Shown here piece after piece: positions 8,113-17,271 of a stretch of DNA of 35,846 nt. The notes under the pieces are model-generated. The model searched no databases and was not told where the DNA came from. It worked only from the letters and a program-made list of their open reading frames with translations. Position 1 is the first letter of the stretch. Each line of letters starts with the position of its first letter. The translations under genes were made by a program, and so were the position numbers. The DNA is from Desulfovibrio sp. (GTDB lineage Bacteria; Desulfobacterota; Desulfovibrionia; Desulfovibrionales; Desulfovibrionaceae): positions 1 to 35,846 of the forward strand of contig JAISZH010000093.1 in NCBI GenBank assembly GCA_031269345.1, in the 5' to 3' direction.

Positions 8113-8766
8113 CACGTGGTGGCGCAGGGACGAAGGAAAATGTTCCTTGATTTTCAGGATGATGCGGTTTGCGTCTTCTTCCGGCAGCGGGAGGAGGCGA
8201 ATATAGACGCGGTAGGTTTCCGCTTCGGCCGAGGCCAGGGAACTGAGGATGGAGATTACCTGCGCTCCGTTGCCGCGCAGAAGATCAAGCACTGCGTGCA
8301 GTTTTCCTTCAGAGACAGGCAGATCAAAGGCCAGTTGCATTCCGCCCATGGACACGCCGGTAATGGAGACCAGCACGCGGAAAATGTCGCTTTGCGTGAT
8401 AATGCCGAGCAGCCTGTTGTCCTGGTCCACCACCGGCATGCCTCCGATTTTTTTTTCGATCATGGTGACCGCCAGGCTGTCCACGGTCTCGTCATTTTTG
8501 GCGCACACCGGATTCTTGCTCATTATGTCCCGCACCGTCAACTCGCCGAGCAGATAATAAAGCTCGTGCATGTCCAGGGTGGTGGCCTTGGAGGGCGAGG
8601 CATCCTTGATGTCGCGATCGGTGACGATGCCGATGACGACGCCGTTTTCATCCAGAACCGGCAGGCGTCTGATCCTGTTTTCTTTCATAATTCGTGAAGC
8701 CTTCATTACCGAAGTCGCCGGGATCACGCTGATTGCCTTTTCCGTCATCCAGTCCCTTACTAGCAT
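8083..8766 (-). CDS. CBS-domain pair protein with C-terminal ACT-like domain (AcuB type)
   Basis: This 227-residue cytoplasmic protein has two CBS domains. The first (about residues 1-62) contains RDWMTEKAISV and RIRRLPVLDENGVVIGIVTD; the second (about 77-135) contains VRDIMSKNPVC and GGMPVVDQDNRLLGIITQSD. Tandem CBS modules bind adenosine nucleotides. Residues ~143-215 look like an ACT-type regulatory fold (FDLPVSEGKLHAVLDLLRGN), the same order as in AcuB-like proteins. The function is probably ligand sensing, but the target is unknown. It is divergent from the hybrid kinase gene, sharing a ~100 bp promoter gap. Confidence 0.85.
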   Translation of the reverse strand: MLVRDWMTEKAISVIPATSVMKASRIMKENRIRRLPVLDENGVVIGIVTDRDIKDASPSKATTLDMHELYYLLGELTVRDIMSKNPVCAKNDETVDSLAVTMIEKKIGGMPVVDQDNRLLGIITQSDIFRVLVSITGVSMGGMQLAFDLPVSEGKLHAVLDLLRGNGAQVISILSSLASAEAETYRVYIRLLPLPEEDANRIILKIKEHFPSSLRHHVPGIGRPFAG

Positions 8767-8870
8767 GATTTCCTCCGAAACGCTCGCCGCGGGTAAAATT
8801 TCCGTTGTTTATCTTTAAATTTCAATATACTGATCAAGAGTATTTTGCAAAGCGGAAACAGGTGGGGAAC

Positions 8871-11534
8871 ATGCGCACGCGGAACATGGGAAAATACATG
8901 GAACTGCTGCTGGCCAACAGTCCGGACGTCATCATCATGCTGGATCCGGAAGGGCGGCTGCAGTACTGTTCCAGCACCTTCCTGCGCTATATAAACGTCG
9001 GCGACGTGAAGGGAGTTCAGGGGCTGAACTTTCGCAAAATTTACAGCTCCTTCGCGGATGAGGCATTTCTCATGGCGGCGAAGGCGCGTTTCTCCGCAGT
9101 AAAAGAAACCCGCACCGCCATTGTTTGCAACGTGGAAATAAATTTCCCCGGACGGGGGGAATCGCGCTTCTACAGCATCCAAAGCGCCCCCATGCTGGAC
9201 GGCGTCGGCAACGTGGAGGGCGTGCTGGTGCTTATGCACGACAGCACGGAACTGGAACGGGCCGAGGCCGAGGAGCGCATGCGGGTTATGCTGGATTCCA
9301 CGCCGCTGGCCTGCAATTTTCAGGACCAGGACGCGCGCATTCTGGATTGCAACCAGGAGACACTGGTCCTTTTCGGCGTCTCAAGCAAAGAGCAGTTTCT
9401 GAACGAATTTTTTCATTCCCTTTCCCCGGAATTTCAGCCTTCGGGCAGGCGCAGCCGGGAACTGGCGGTGGAAAACAACCGGCGCGCGCTCGCAAGCGGT
9501 CGCGAAGAATTTGAATGGCTGCACCGCACCTTGTCCGGAGAGATTTTTCCCGCCGAGGTCACCCTGGTGCGCGTCAAATGGCGCGACGGCTACCGGGTGG
9601 TGAGCTATACCCGCGATTTGCGCCCGCTCAAGGCGAGCGAACAGAAGGCGCGCGAGGCGGAAAGCCATTCGCTGGAGCTTGAGATCCAGACCAGGGCGGC
9701 CGAGGTCGCCTCAACGGCCAAAAGCAGGTTCCTGGCCTCCATGAGCCACGAGATACGCACGCCCATGAACGCGATCATCGGCATGAGCGAACTGTTCCGC
9801 ACAGACAACCTGGATATGGTGCAGAAAGGCTTTCTGGAAGACATCAGGCGCGTATCCAGAGCCCTGGTGCAGATACTGAACGATATCCTGGATTTTACCA
9901 AGATCGAAGCCGGCAAGATGGAGCTTATTCCGGTCCATTTCGATCTTCTGGAGCTTTACGGCAATATCTGCTCCATGTGCCGCTATATGGCCGAAGCCGG
10001 AGACCTGCGTTTTTCCCACAGCTACGGCCGGGATGTGCCCCGAATTGTTTACGGCGACGATGTGCGCATCCGCCAGGTGATCACAAATCTTCTGACCAAC
10101 GCCATAAAGTACACGCGCAAAGGGGAGGTTGATTTCCGGATATCCGCCGCCTTTCGCGACAACAGCCTCTGGCTGGTTTTTGTGGTGCGCGACACGGGCA
10201 TCGGCATCCGCGAGGAGGATTTGCCGAAGCTCTTTGACGACTTCGAACGCTTTGACCGCGACAGCAACCGCAGCCTTGCCGGTACCGGCCTCGGGCTTCC
10301 CATCACCAGAAACCTGGTGGAAATAATGGATGGGAGGCTTGAGGTGGAGAGCGAATACGGCAAGGGGTCCGTGTTTACAGTCTATCTGCCCCTTGTGCCG
10401 GGAGACCCCGCCAAGGTGACCGTCCACGCCAGTCAGAGCAGAGTGCGCGCGGCGGCCGGCACCAGAGTTCTGGTCGTGGACGACAACGCGATCAACCTCA
10501 AAGTGGCCCTGGCCTACCTTGAAAAACACGGTATTAAAGCGGAAACCGCCATGAACGGCGAAGACGCCCTGCACATGGTGAGGCAAAAGGATTACGATCT
10601 GGTTTTTATGGATCATATGATGCCCGGTATGGACGGCCTTGAGACAGCCCGGCGCATACGCGCCCTGCCGGATGAAAAATACGCCCGCATGCCTATTGTG
10701 GCTTTAAGCGCCAACGCCCTCGCGGGCATGGACAAGATTTTCGGCGACGCCGGCATGAACGCCTTTCTGCCCAAACCCATCAACTCGCGACAGTTGAACG
10801 ATGTTCTGGCCCGCTGGCTTCCGGCCGCAAAAATCGTCGGAGACGCCGAAAGCGACGAAATCGCGGCAGACGGACACGCGACCCCTGATGCCGGCGCGGG
10901 CTTCGCCCCCCTGGCGAATCTTCCGGACGGCCCTGTGCGCAAGGAGGCGCAGCTTACAGAGAGCCCGAACCTGAACCCCAGAGTGGGACTGCGCAATATC
11001 GAGGGGGACTTCGATCTCTATCAGCGGCTTCTGGCCGACTTTGCCACCGATCACACCGAGGACGCGCAGAAAATCCGCGCAAGCCTGGAGCGGGGAGATG
11101 TCGCTTCCGCGCACCGGACGGCCCATACCCTGAAAAGCGTGGCCGGGCAGTTGGGCGCCATGCGGCTTCAGGAAAGCTCCCTCGGCGCGGAGATGGAACT
11201 AAAAGAGGGAAGCTGCTCCGAAGAACGCTTATCCGTCCTGGAAAGCGATTTGCTGGCCCTGCTGGCTGAAATAGGCTCCACGCCCGGCAGAACGGGCGCA
11301 CCCGGTGACGGAGAGATGACCCTGGACAGGAAAAAGGCGCGGGATCTGGCCGGACGTCTGACCCCGCTTCTGCGCAGGGGGGACACGAAAGCTCTCTCGT
11401 TGATGGAGGAGGCGCGGACTGTTTTCGCTCCCATGGGTGGCCTCTGCTCCTGGCTGGTAAGGGAGGTGGAGGATTTCGAATTTAAACGGGCGGAGGAAAC
11501 TCTGGGCAAGATCCTGGCCGCTATGGAGGAATGA
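8871..11534 (+). CDS. Hybrid sensor histidine kinase (PAS-PAS-HisKA-HATPase-REC-Hpt)
   Basis: This ~887-residue kinase has no membrane segment, so it is probably cytoplasmic. Two PAS domains (about residues 5-130 and 138-255) precede a short coiled coil and HisKA with SHEIRTPMNAIIGM (phospho-His ~293). The HATPase domain shows NAIKYT, DTGIGI and GTGLGL. REC begins VLVVDDNAINLKV with phospho-Asp ~581 in DLVFMDHMMPGMD, and a C-terminal Hpt has AHTLKSVAGQLGA (His ~752). A phosphorelay His-Asp-His can therefore run within one chain. Start: the ATG at 8871 has GGTGGGG just upstream; a longer frame opens at 8805 without such a site. It is three bases upstream of a REC-GGDEF gene, a probable partner. 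Confidence 0.93.
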   Translation: MRTRNMGKYMELLLANSPDVIIMLDPEGRLQYCSSTFLRYINVGDVKGVQGLNFRKIYSSFADEAFLMAAKARFSAVKETRTAIVCNVEINFPGRGESRFYSIQSAPMLDGVGNVEGVLVLMHDSTELERAEAEERMRVMLDSTPLACNFQDQDARILDCNQETLVLFGVSSKEQFLNEFFHSLSPEFQPSGRRSRELAVENNRRALASGREEFEWLHRTLSGEIFPAEVTLVRVKWRDGYRVVSYTRDLRPLKASEQKAREAESHSLELEIQTRAAEVASTAKSRFLASMSHEIRTPMNAIIGMSELFRTDNLDMVQKGFLEDIRRVSRALVQILNDILDFTKIEAGKMELIPVHFDLLELYGNICSMCRYMAEAGDLRFSHSYGRDVPRIVYGDDVRIRQVITNLLTNAIKYTRKGEVDFRISAAFRDNSLWLVFVVRDTGIGIREEDLPKLFDDFERFDRDSNRSLAGTGLGLPITRNLVEIMDGRLEVESEYGKGSVFTVYLPLVPGDPAKVTVHASQSRVRAAAGTRVLVVDDNAINLKVALAYLEKHGIKAETAMNGEDALHMVRQKDYDLVFMDHMMPGMDGLETARRIRALPDEKYARMPIVALSANALAGMDKIFGDAGMNAFLPKPINSRQLNDVLARWLPAAKIVGDAESDEIAADGHATPDAGAGFAPLANLPDGPVRKEAQLTESPNLNPRVGLRNIEGDFDLYQRLLADFATDHTEDAQKIRASLERGDVASAHRTAHTLKSVAGQLGAMRLQESSLGAEMELKEGSCSEERLSVLESDLLALLAEIGSTPGRTGAPGDGEMTLDRKKARDLAGRLTPLLRRGDTKALSLMEEARTVFAPMGGLCSWLVREVEDFEFKRAEETLGKILAAMEE

Positions 11535-11537
11535 AAG

Positions 11538-12446
11538 ATGGACGCGAACCTCAGGGACAAGATCCTGGTGATTGATGACGAAAAAACAAATCTGACGGTC
11601 ATCAATCATATTCTTTCCCCGGACTATACGGTTTTTACGGCCAAATCCGGCAGCATCGGCCTGCAGCGGATCGCGGAAGACAAGCCGGATCTCATCCTTC
11701 TGGATATAATCATGCCGGACATCAACGGCTTTGATGTACTGCTGCGTGTCAAGCAGGACGAGGAAATGCGCAATATCCCCGTGATCATAATAACCGGGCT
11801 GACCGCCGAGGGGGACGAGGAAAAGGGCCTGCTGCTCGGGGCGGTGGACTATATCACCAAACCTTTCAAGAACGCCATCGTGAAGGCCAGAATTCGCACG
11901 CATCTGCAAATTATGCACCAGATGCGCCTGATCGAGCGCCTGGGAATGATTGACCCCTTGACCAACATACCCAACCGGCGCAGCTTTGACGACCGCATGG
12001 ACATGGAATGGCGCAGGGCCATACGCAATCATACGGAAATTTCCCTGCTCATGCTGGATGTGGACAAATTCAAGGTATACAACGACACCTACGGGCATAC
12101 GCAGGGAGATGCCCTGCTCAGGGCCTTGGCCGGCATTTTCGCCTCGGCCGTCCGCAGACCCGCGGACATGGCCGCCCGCCTCGGTGGAGAGGAATTCTGC
12201 GTGTTGCTTCCGGACACGAATATCGACGCCGCCCTTAGCATAGCGGAAACCATACGCGCCGCGGTGGAGGTGGAAACCGTGCCGGCCGCGGACAGAACGG
12301 TCAAGACCTCGGCGACCGTCAGCATCGGCGTCGCCTGTCATCGTCCTTCCCCGGGAGACAAGGCAGAGGAGTTTGTCAACGAGGCGGACAAGCGCCTGTA
12401 TGCGGCGAAAAATTCCGGGCGCAACAGGGTGGTCGGCCCGGAGTGA
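11538..12446 (+). CDS. Response regulator diguanylate cyclase (REC-GGDEF)
   Basis: This 302-residue protein joins a receiver domain to a diguanylate cyclase that makes cyclic di-GMP from two GTP. REC: acidic pocket VIDDEKTN, phospho-Asp 56 in LILLDIIMPD, and Lys ~108 in YITKPF. GGDEF domain: DPLTNIPNRRSF, DVDKFKVYND and the active-site motif GGEEF (216-220). The product-inhibition I-site RPAD (207-210) lies five residues ahead of it. All key residues are present, so it is expected to be active and feedback-controlled. It starts three bases after the hybrid kinase stop codon; that spacing implies translation coupling and a kinase-to-cyclase signalling pair. Confidence 0.94.
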   Translation: MDANLRDKILVIDDEKTNLTVINHILSPDYTVFTAKSGSIGLQRIAEDKPDLILLDIIMPDINGFDVLLRVKQDEEMRNIPVIIITGLTAEGDEEKGLLLGAVDYITKPFKNAIVKARIRTHLQIMHQMRLIERLGMIDPLTNIPNRRSFDDRMDMEWRRAIRNHTEISLLMLDVDKFKVYNDTYGHTQGDALLRALAGIFASAVRRPADMAARLGGEEFCVLLPDTNIDAALSIAETIRAAVEVETVPAADRTVKTSATVSIGVACHRPSPGDKAEEFVNEADKRLYAAKNSGRNRVVGPE

Positions 12447-12778
12447 AGACGTAAAGAAACCGCGGGTAAATCCCGGCTTTGCAGCGAATCCCGGACAATC
12501 CGTCCGCAAACCGCGCAATCCGTACGCAAACCGCGCAAAACGTACGCGCGGCCATTATCCACCACGCACAGACGCAACATAGTGTAAAATTTGTTATTTT
12601 TGTAAAAATTTTGATGAGGGAATATTCCCTCAAGTCCAGCTATTCTGTAGGGTTGCTGTTTTGCGTGATGGATTATGGGCGGGCATTGCCTTTATTGTGT
12701 CAATTGTGTAACAAGCGGTAACGGACTGTACGGATCAACAATGTAGTCCGGATGAAATCAGTAACTGTGGAGGTATGT
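12447..12778. other. Intergenic region with 20-bp tandem repeat and AT-rich promoter zone
   Basis: Two 20-bp units (12496-12515 and 12516-12535, CAATCCGTMCGCAAACCGCG) and a partial third (12536-12550) lie after the cyclase gene. An AT-rich zone follows (12580-12615), then an 18-bp palindrome. No gene is supported. The promoter of the downstream phosphatase gene is probably here. Confidence 0.5.
12615..12632. promoter_or_regulatory. 18-bp perfect palindrome, candidate operator
   Basis: TGAGGGAATATTCCCTCA reads the same on both strands. It sits ~147 bases upstream of the secreted phosphatase gene, right after an AT-rich run. The length and symmetry suit a dimeric repressor; no regulator can be named from this window. 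Confidence 0.45.
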
Positions 12779-14065
12779 ATGCCGAAATTTTTCTCTCGCA
12801 GCAGATGCCTGGCTGTTTTTCTGGCCCTGGTGTTCACCTTGGCCAGCGCGATGTCCCTGTTCGCCGCCGAACTGGATTTGGGGAAATGGGACAGCCAGAC
12901 CAGGGCGCGCCTGCAAAAGCTGATCGATGACGTCGGAAACAAAAGCGCGGGGTATAACGCGGCCAAGAAACCCTACGCGGTGTTCGACTGGGATCAGACC
13001 TGCATTTTTAATGACACAGAAGAAGCGCTGTTCCGCTACATGATCGAGAACGTGCTGTTCAAGGCCACCCCCGAGGAATTCGCCGCCGCCATCCGGCGCG
13101 AGGTTCCCAAGGACAATTTTTCCAAGGACTATAACAACAAGGCGGGCAAGCCGATAAATATCGACAGCATCGCCGCCGACCTGGACGCTGATTACGCGTT
13201 TCTGTACGCCAACTACATCAAAGAGCAGAAAATGCCTCTGGACAAGATACGCGCGACTGAGGAATTCATTGATTTCCGCGGAAAGCTGGCCTACCTCTAC
13301 GAGGCCATCGGCAGCACCTTCAGCGCCGACGTGAGCTATCCCTGGGTGCTGTACCTTTTTGTGGGCATGACGGAAGCCGAGGTGCGCGCCGTGGCGGAGA
13401 AATCCAACGACGCGGCCCTGGGCGACAAACTGGGAACTTACACACTCTCCAGTTCCGAGAAACGCCCGGGCAAGGCGGGCGCTGTTTCGCTCGGCGGCTA
13501 CAAGGCCGGCCTGCGCCTCGCTCCGGAGATGTCCAACCTGATGAACGTGCTGCGGGCCAGCGGCATTGAGGTCTATGTTTGCTCCGCCTCGCACGAGACC
13601 GTGGTGCGGGTTTTCGCGGGTCTGCCGAAATACGGCTATCTGGTGCCGGACGCCAATGTCATCGGCATGAAGACCAAGATGAAAGACGGCAAATATCTGG
13701 GTGAGTACGACTACGGCAACGATTACCCCCAGACACAGCAAAAGGGCAAAGTCAAGGCCATTGAGCAGGTTCTGGTGAAGAAGTTCGGCTATGGGCCTGT
13801 TTTTGTGGCCGGCGACAGCCAGGGCGACTTCCACATGTCCACCGAATTCAAGGATACCCAGCTCACCCTGTTGGTCAACCGGGTGCGCAAGGATGATTTC
13901 GGCAAGCTGGGTCTTCAGGCCGTCAAGGAAAAGGGCCAGCCCAACGCCAGGTATGCTCTGCAGGGCCGCGACGAGAACATCGGACAGTTCCGCCCCGATA
14001 CCGCCACCATCAAAATGGGCAAGAGCAAGCCGGAACTGCTGCACTCCTCCCTGACCCCGCAATAG
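12779..14065 (+). CDS. Periplasmic HAD-family phosphatase
   Basis: This ~428-residue exported protein has a signal peptide (residues ~1-29, hydrophobic core LAVFLALVFTLASAM, cleavage near AA-E). HAD motifs follow: motif I FDWDQTC (nucleophile and acid Asp), motif II in VYVCSASHE, a Lys-rich region, and motif III AGDSQGDFHM. The first Asp pair with Thr identifies a phosphatase-type HAD rather than a dehalogenase. Overall layout recalls secreted phosphorylcholine or related phosphomonoesterases, but the substrate is not shown. The start at 12779 has GGAGG five bases upstream; the frame could extend to 12752 without such support. It appears monocistronic, ending at a strong terminator. Confidence 0.85.
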   Translation: MPKFFSRSRCLAVFLALVFTLASAMSLFAAELDLGKWDSQTRARLQKLIDDVGNKSAGYNAAKKPYAVFDWDQTCIFNDTEEALFRYMIENVLFKATPEEFAAAIRREVPKDNFSKDYNNKAGKPINIDSIAADLDADYAFLYANYIKEQKMPLDKIRATEEFIDFRGKLAYLYEAIGSTFSADVSYPWVLYLFVGMTEAEVRAVAEKSNDAALGDKLGTYTLSSSEKRPGKAGAVSLGGYKAGLRLAPEMSNLMNVLRASGIEVYVCSASHETVVRVFAGLPKYGYLVPDANVIGMKTKMKDGKYLGEYDYGNDYPQTQQKGKVKAIEQVLVKKFGYGPVFVAGDSQGDFHMSTEFKDTQLTLLVNRVRKDDFGKLGLQAVKEKGQPNARYALQGRDENIGQFRPDTATIKMGKSKPELLHSSLTPQ

Positions 14066-14102
14066 GGCGCGACTGCCGGAACGTGTCAGGGAAACGCCGA
14101 TG

Positions 14103-14120
14103 AGGGGCTTTGCCCCTTTT
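14103..14120 (+). terminator. Rho-independent terminator of the HAD phosphatase gene
   Basis: AGGGGC-TTT-GCCCCT stem-loop followed by TTTTG, 37 bases after the stop codon. Confidence 0.8.
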
Positions 14121-14246
14121 GTCAGATTTTAATCCAGCCGGGTTCGGCGCGGTCTGAAAAGTCTTTTCCCCGGCAAGGGAACTGGCCGGACAGGCTGCCC
14201 GAACCCGTCTTGCGTCCGTGCCATGACATTTTCATAAAAATTTCCT

Positions 14247-14300
14247 TATATGGTCTGAAGCCTCTCCCTTCAGGGAGATTCCCGCTTGACGCCCGGCTTG
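14247..14300 (+). repeat. Short hairpin repeat R4, copy b
   Basis: CTCTCCCTTCAGGGAGATTC followed by CCGCTTGACGCCCGGCT, almost identical to 4290-4329. The whole segment (from TTTCCTTATATGGTCTGAAG) also parallels the R1 layout, with different stem bases but the same TTCA loop. It abuts the broken 5' end of the autotransporter remnant. Confidence 0.65.
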
Positions 14301-15273
14301 GCCTCAACGAACAGCTCAAATCCCTTTCCGAAAGCCGCATTGCGGGGTTGGGCATGCTGACGCAAGGCCAGGACATGCTGGACATGCGGGCCATTCCGCA
14401 ACTGCGGACCGCCGCCTCGAATTTTTCCGGCGCGGTTCCCTTCGGCGTGATGGGCGGCCATTCCTGCGCTATGACTCCGGTTCGCACGTCGATGTGGACG
14501 GCTTCAACCTGATTACCGGTCTTGGCTGGAGTTTCGCCCTGGACGAAGGGCGCGACGGCAATCTGCTCCTCGGCGCGTTCTTTGAGGCCGGCTGAGGCAG
14601 TTATGATTCCCGCAACTCTTTCGGCAACGCCGCTTCCGTTAAGGGCGACGGCGATACGAACTATTATGGCGGCGGCATCCTGGGCCGCTATGACTCGCCT
14701 CTCGTCGGCCCCGGCAACCTGTACCTTGAAACTTCTTTTCGCGCCGGTAAGATGGATACCGACTACTCCAGTTCCGGCTTCCAGACCGGCAGCGGCAACG
14801 AGGTTGATTTTGATTCCTCCTCCGCCTATTACGGCGCTCACGCGGGCCTCGGCTACATCTGGCACATCAGCGAAGCCTCCAGCCTGGATCTCTACACCAA
14901 GTACCTCTGGACGCACCAAGACAGCGATCCCGTAACCATTGAGGGCGACAGCATCCGCTTCAAAGCTGTGGATTCCCATCGCTGGCGCACCGGGGCGCGG
15001 TTCGCGCACAGCGTGGACACGGAAAAGGGCCTGCGCTTCACTCCTTATGTCGGCGCGGCCTACGAGCAAGAGTTCGGCAGTAAGGCCAGGGCGGCCGCCA
15101 ACGGTAATTCCATCGACTCTCCGGACGTGAAAGGCGGCACCGGCATCGGCGAACTCGGTTTCAGCTTCAAGTCTTCGGCCATAAGCGGGTTTTCTATGGA
15201 TTTGGGCGTGCAGGGCTACATCGGCAAGCGTGAGGGGGTGAGCGGGAGCTTCCAGGTGAAATTTGAGTTTTAG
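14293..15273 (+). pseudogene. Autotransporter beta-barrel domain, 5'-truncated and disrupted
   Basis: The region encodes most of a type V secretion outer-membrane barrel, but not as one frame. Frame 2 reads LGLNEQLKSLSESR...AVPFGVMGG up to about 14455. A frameshift near 14455-14460 then moves to frame 1 (FLRYDSGSHVDVDGFNL, GLGWSF). A TGA at 14593-14595 interrupts EAG-stop-GSYD, where the family usually has Trp. The rest (GRYDSP, HAGLGYIWH, RWRTGARF) is open to the end, and the last strand ends FQVKFEF with a terminal Phe, the classic barrel signature. The passenger domain and signal peptide are missing; R4 sits at the break. It is probably non-functional. Confidence 0.85.
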
Positions 15274-15414
15274 TCGATAAAGGCCATCTTTCCCTGGTTG
15301 GTGGTTGCGGAAACGATATTGCAGGAAATCCTTTTCCCGCTTTGCTTGACCACAGGCGTCTTCCCTTTTTCTCCCCAAGTGGTTCCCGGTTGGTGGTCAG
15401 AACGCAATCCCGTT

Positions 15415-16803
15415 TCATTCCTGCACAATTTCCCAATGCCCCGTTTTTTTGCCGCCTTTCCGGCGCAACAAGCCTTTAGTTTTTAACTTTTTCGTATGAT
15501 AGCGCACACCATCTTCACTTAAGCCCAAAGCTTCGGCCATTTCTTTTTGCGTGGCGGAAGGATTCGCGGCGATCAGGGCAAGAATGGCCTGTTCATTGGC
15601 GGAAAGCGCGTTTTCGGTAGTTTTATCCGTAGTTTTATCCGTAGTCTTATCCGTAGTCTCAACTACCGATAAGGAGTTTTTCTTTGTATCCACAAGATTG
15701 TCCGCAGCCGCCCGGATCGCATAGTCCGGCGCAAAGGACGGACGCGGAAAAGACGCAATGAACATGTGCGCTACTTCCTCAAACCGTGTCTTCGGCTCAT
15801 TGTCCAGAATAAGCGGCATGCCGCGTCCCCAGCCTTCAATCATCTGAATGCGCCTGAGCAGGTCGGCGATCAGCGGGTTTCGCCGCGCGGAAACATTTCC
15901 CACGCGCAACTGTTCAACGGTCAACCCGCCGAAGAGCTTCCCCGGATTGCGGATTTCCACTCTGTCCTGGAATACGGCGATTCTGACTTCATCAGGGTCA
16001 TGGTAGTCCCGGTGGCAGAAAGCATTGATCAAGGCTTCGCGCAGGGCCGGAACCGCGAGCTCCGGCACGTCCACACGGTACAATCCTTCCAGTCTCATGC
16101 CCTTGTGGATATTCCTTAGAATGTAGCTTTGCCCCTGTTCAATGAGTTCCGGAATATCGCCGCCATAGTCCTGTTGATCCAAAATTGTGGCGGTTATGGT
16201 GGAGGCGAACACCGCGCAGCGCAGTTTGACCACCGGTTTTTGGGAGAAGAAAACCATGGCCGTGTTCAGAACCTTGTCGTTGTGCAGAACATCAAGCTTT
16301 CGCAGGGCATTGGGCAGGGTATCCCACGGCAGACCAGCTCGCGCCACAAAAGCCTTGACTTTATCTTCGTTCAAGTCTTCCAGTGTCGCGGCACAAGGTT
16401 TGTTGTCCCAGCGGATGGATTCCTTGTTGGCGTTGAGGATGAAATTTTTCAGTTCCCCGGCGCTGAGTTGCCGGTCTTCATCACCCACGCGCATGTATGC
16501 TCGGCCATAGGCGAAATAGGGCGCGTCAATGCCGGAAAAGTGTACGCGGATGCAGTCAATGCCGTTACGCGGCACGGTTTTGATTTCAGGATAAATCTTC
16601 GGCTCAATGTGCGCGGCAATGGCTTGAGATATGTCGCGGACGGTCTTTTCCCCGATATTGATTCCCACGGGCACGCCGTCATCGCGGACGCCGAACCAAA
16701 GTGCGCCCTCCCTGTGCTTGTTGAGAATGGCGACAATGGAGATCAGCCCGTCTTTCAGTTGACCGAGGGTTTTCTTGTATTCTGTGGTTTCGCTTTCGCT
16801 CAT
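15415..16803 (-). CDS. AlbA_2/Schlafen-type ATP-binding transcriptional regulator
   Basis: This ~462-residue protein has an N-terminal AlbA_2 (Schlafen-like) domain (residues ~6-130), beginning ETTEYKKTL and containing GALWFGVRDDGVPVGI. The middle part is an ATPase-like HATPase_c_4 domain with EALINAFCHRDY (N-box) and IRNPGKL. A helix-turn-helix at the C-terminus (ATQKEMAEALGLSEDGVRYH) suggests DNA binding. Between them lies a TTDK-TTDK-TTDK-TTEN linker from a 12-bp repeat at 15617-15658. Start 16803 is chosen because the domain begins there; the frame is open to 16935. Related proteins are often annotated ATP-dependent DNA helicase RecG-like or transcriptional regulators; their biology is poorly known. 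Confidence 0.85.
   Translation of the reverse strand: MSESETTEYKKTLGQLKDGLISIVAILNKHREGALWFGVRDDGVPVGINIGEKTVRDISQAIAAHIEPKIYPEIKTVPRNGIDCIRVHFSGIDAPYFAYGRAYMRVGDEDRQLSAGELKNFILNANKESIRWDNKPCAATLEDLNEDKVKAFVARAGLPWDTLPNALRKLDVLHNDKVLNTAMVFFSQKPVVKLRCAVFASTITATILDQQDYGGDIPELIEQGQSYILRNIHKGMRLEGLYRVDVPELAVPALREALINAFCHRDYHDPDEVRIAVFQDRVEIRNPGKLFGGLTVEQLRVGNVSARRNPLIADLLRRIQMIEGWGRGMPLILDNEPKTRFEEVAHMFIASFPRPSFAPDYAIRAAADNLVDTKKNSLSVVETTDKTTDKTTDKTTENALSANEQAILALIAANPSATQKEMAEALGLSEDGVRYHTKKLKTKGLLRRKGGKKTGHWEIVQE
15617..15658 (-). repeat. 12-bp coding microrepeat (TTDK linker)
   Basis: Three and a half near-perfect units of GTAGTTTTATCC on the plus strand encode the TTDK linker of the AlbA_2 protein. 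Because the unit is a multiple of three, copy-number changes keep the frame. Confidence 0.8.
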
Positions 16804-16989
16804 GAAGTGGTCCCGCCTATGTTCTGCTTTTGTGACGAATCTTGGTGTCCTCCGTCTTTTTCTCGCCTGTTGCGGCCACCGGCGCAAACAGCTTGTCCGC
16901 CACGGACGCGGCTCGTTGCAGGGCTGAATCCGCAAGATGGGCGTAACGCTGGGTCATTTGCGGCGAATTATACCGTTTCCTATTTATAA

Positions 16990-17271
16990 TGCAATGTACT
17001 GACCGGCTTTTACGTTGAAATCCAATGGGTTCAGCAAGCGCATGACAACAGGGGCAATAAGAAGCGGTATACTACGCTCTTTCGAGTTCAGCCTTTTATT
17101 GAACGCCTTTGGCGCTCGCTCAAGTATGAAGACGTCTGCCTGCACGCTTACGAAACCGGTTCTGAAGCTCGCGCGGGCATCGGCAGGCGGATTGATTTTT
17201 ACAACCGGCTCAGGCCTCACGGCAGCCTGGGAGGCGTAACCCCGGATTGTGTTATGACAAGGACTGGATAA
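16990..17271 (+). pseudogene. IS3-family transposase (OrfB) C-terminal remnant
   Basis: The plus-strand frame ending at TAA 17269-17271 reads FIERLWRSLKYEDVCLHAY, then GIGRRIDFYN and RLRPHGSLGGVTPD. This is the C-terminal part of an IS3/IS150-type integrase-core transposase, including the catalytic Glu region (IERLWRS) and the RPH-SLGG end. The upstream catalytic Asp residues and start are missing; preceding codons (HDNRGNKKRYTTL) do not match the family. No terminal inverted repeats were found. It is a decayed insertion sequence. Confidence 0.8.

Noticed and set aside
12758-14062. Long open frame antisense to the HAD phosphatase (about 434 codons)
   Set aside because: The phosphatase has a signal peptide, HAD motifs and a terminator on the plus strand; the antisense frame is a shadow.
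16936-17271. Functional insertion sequence
   Set aside because: Only the C-terminal third of the transposase remains and no terminal inverted repeats or target duplications were found.
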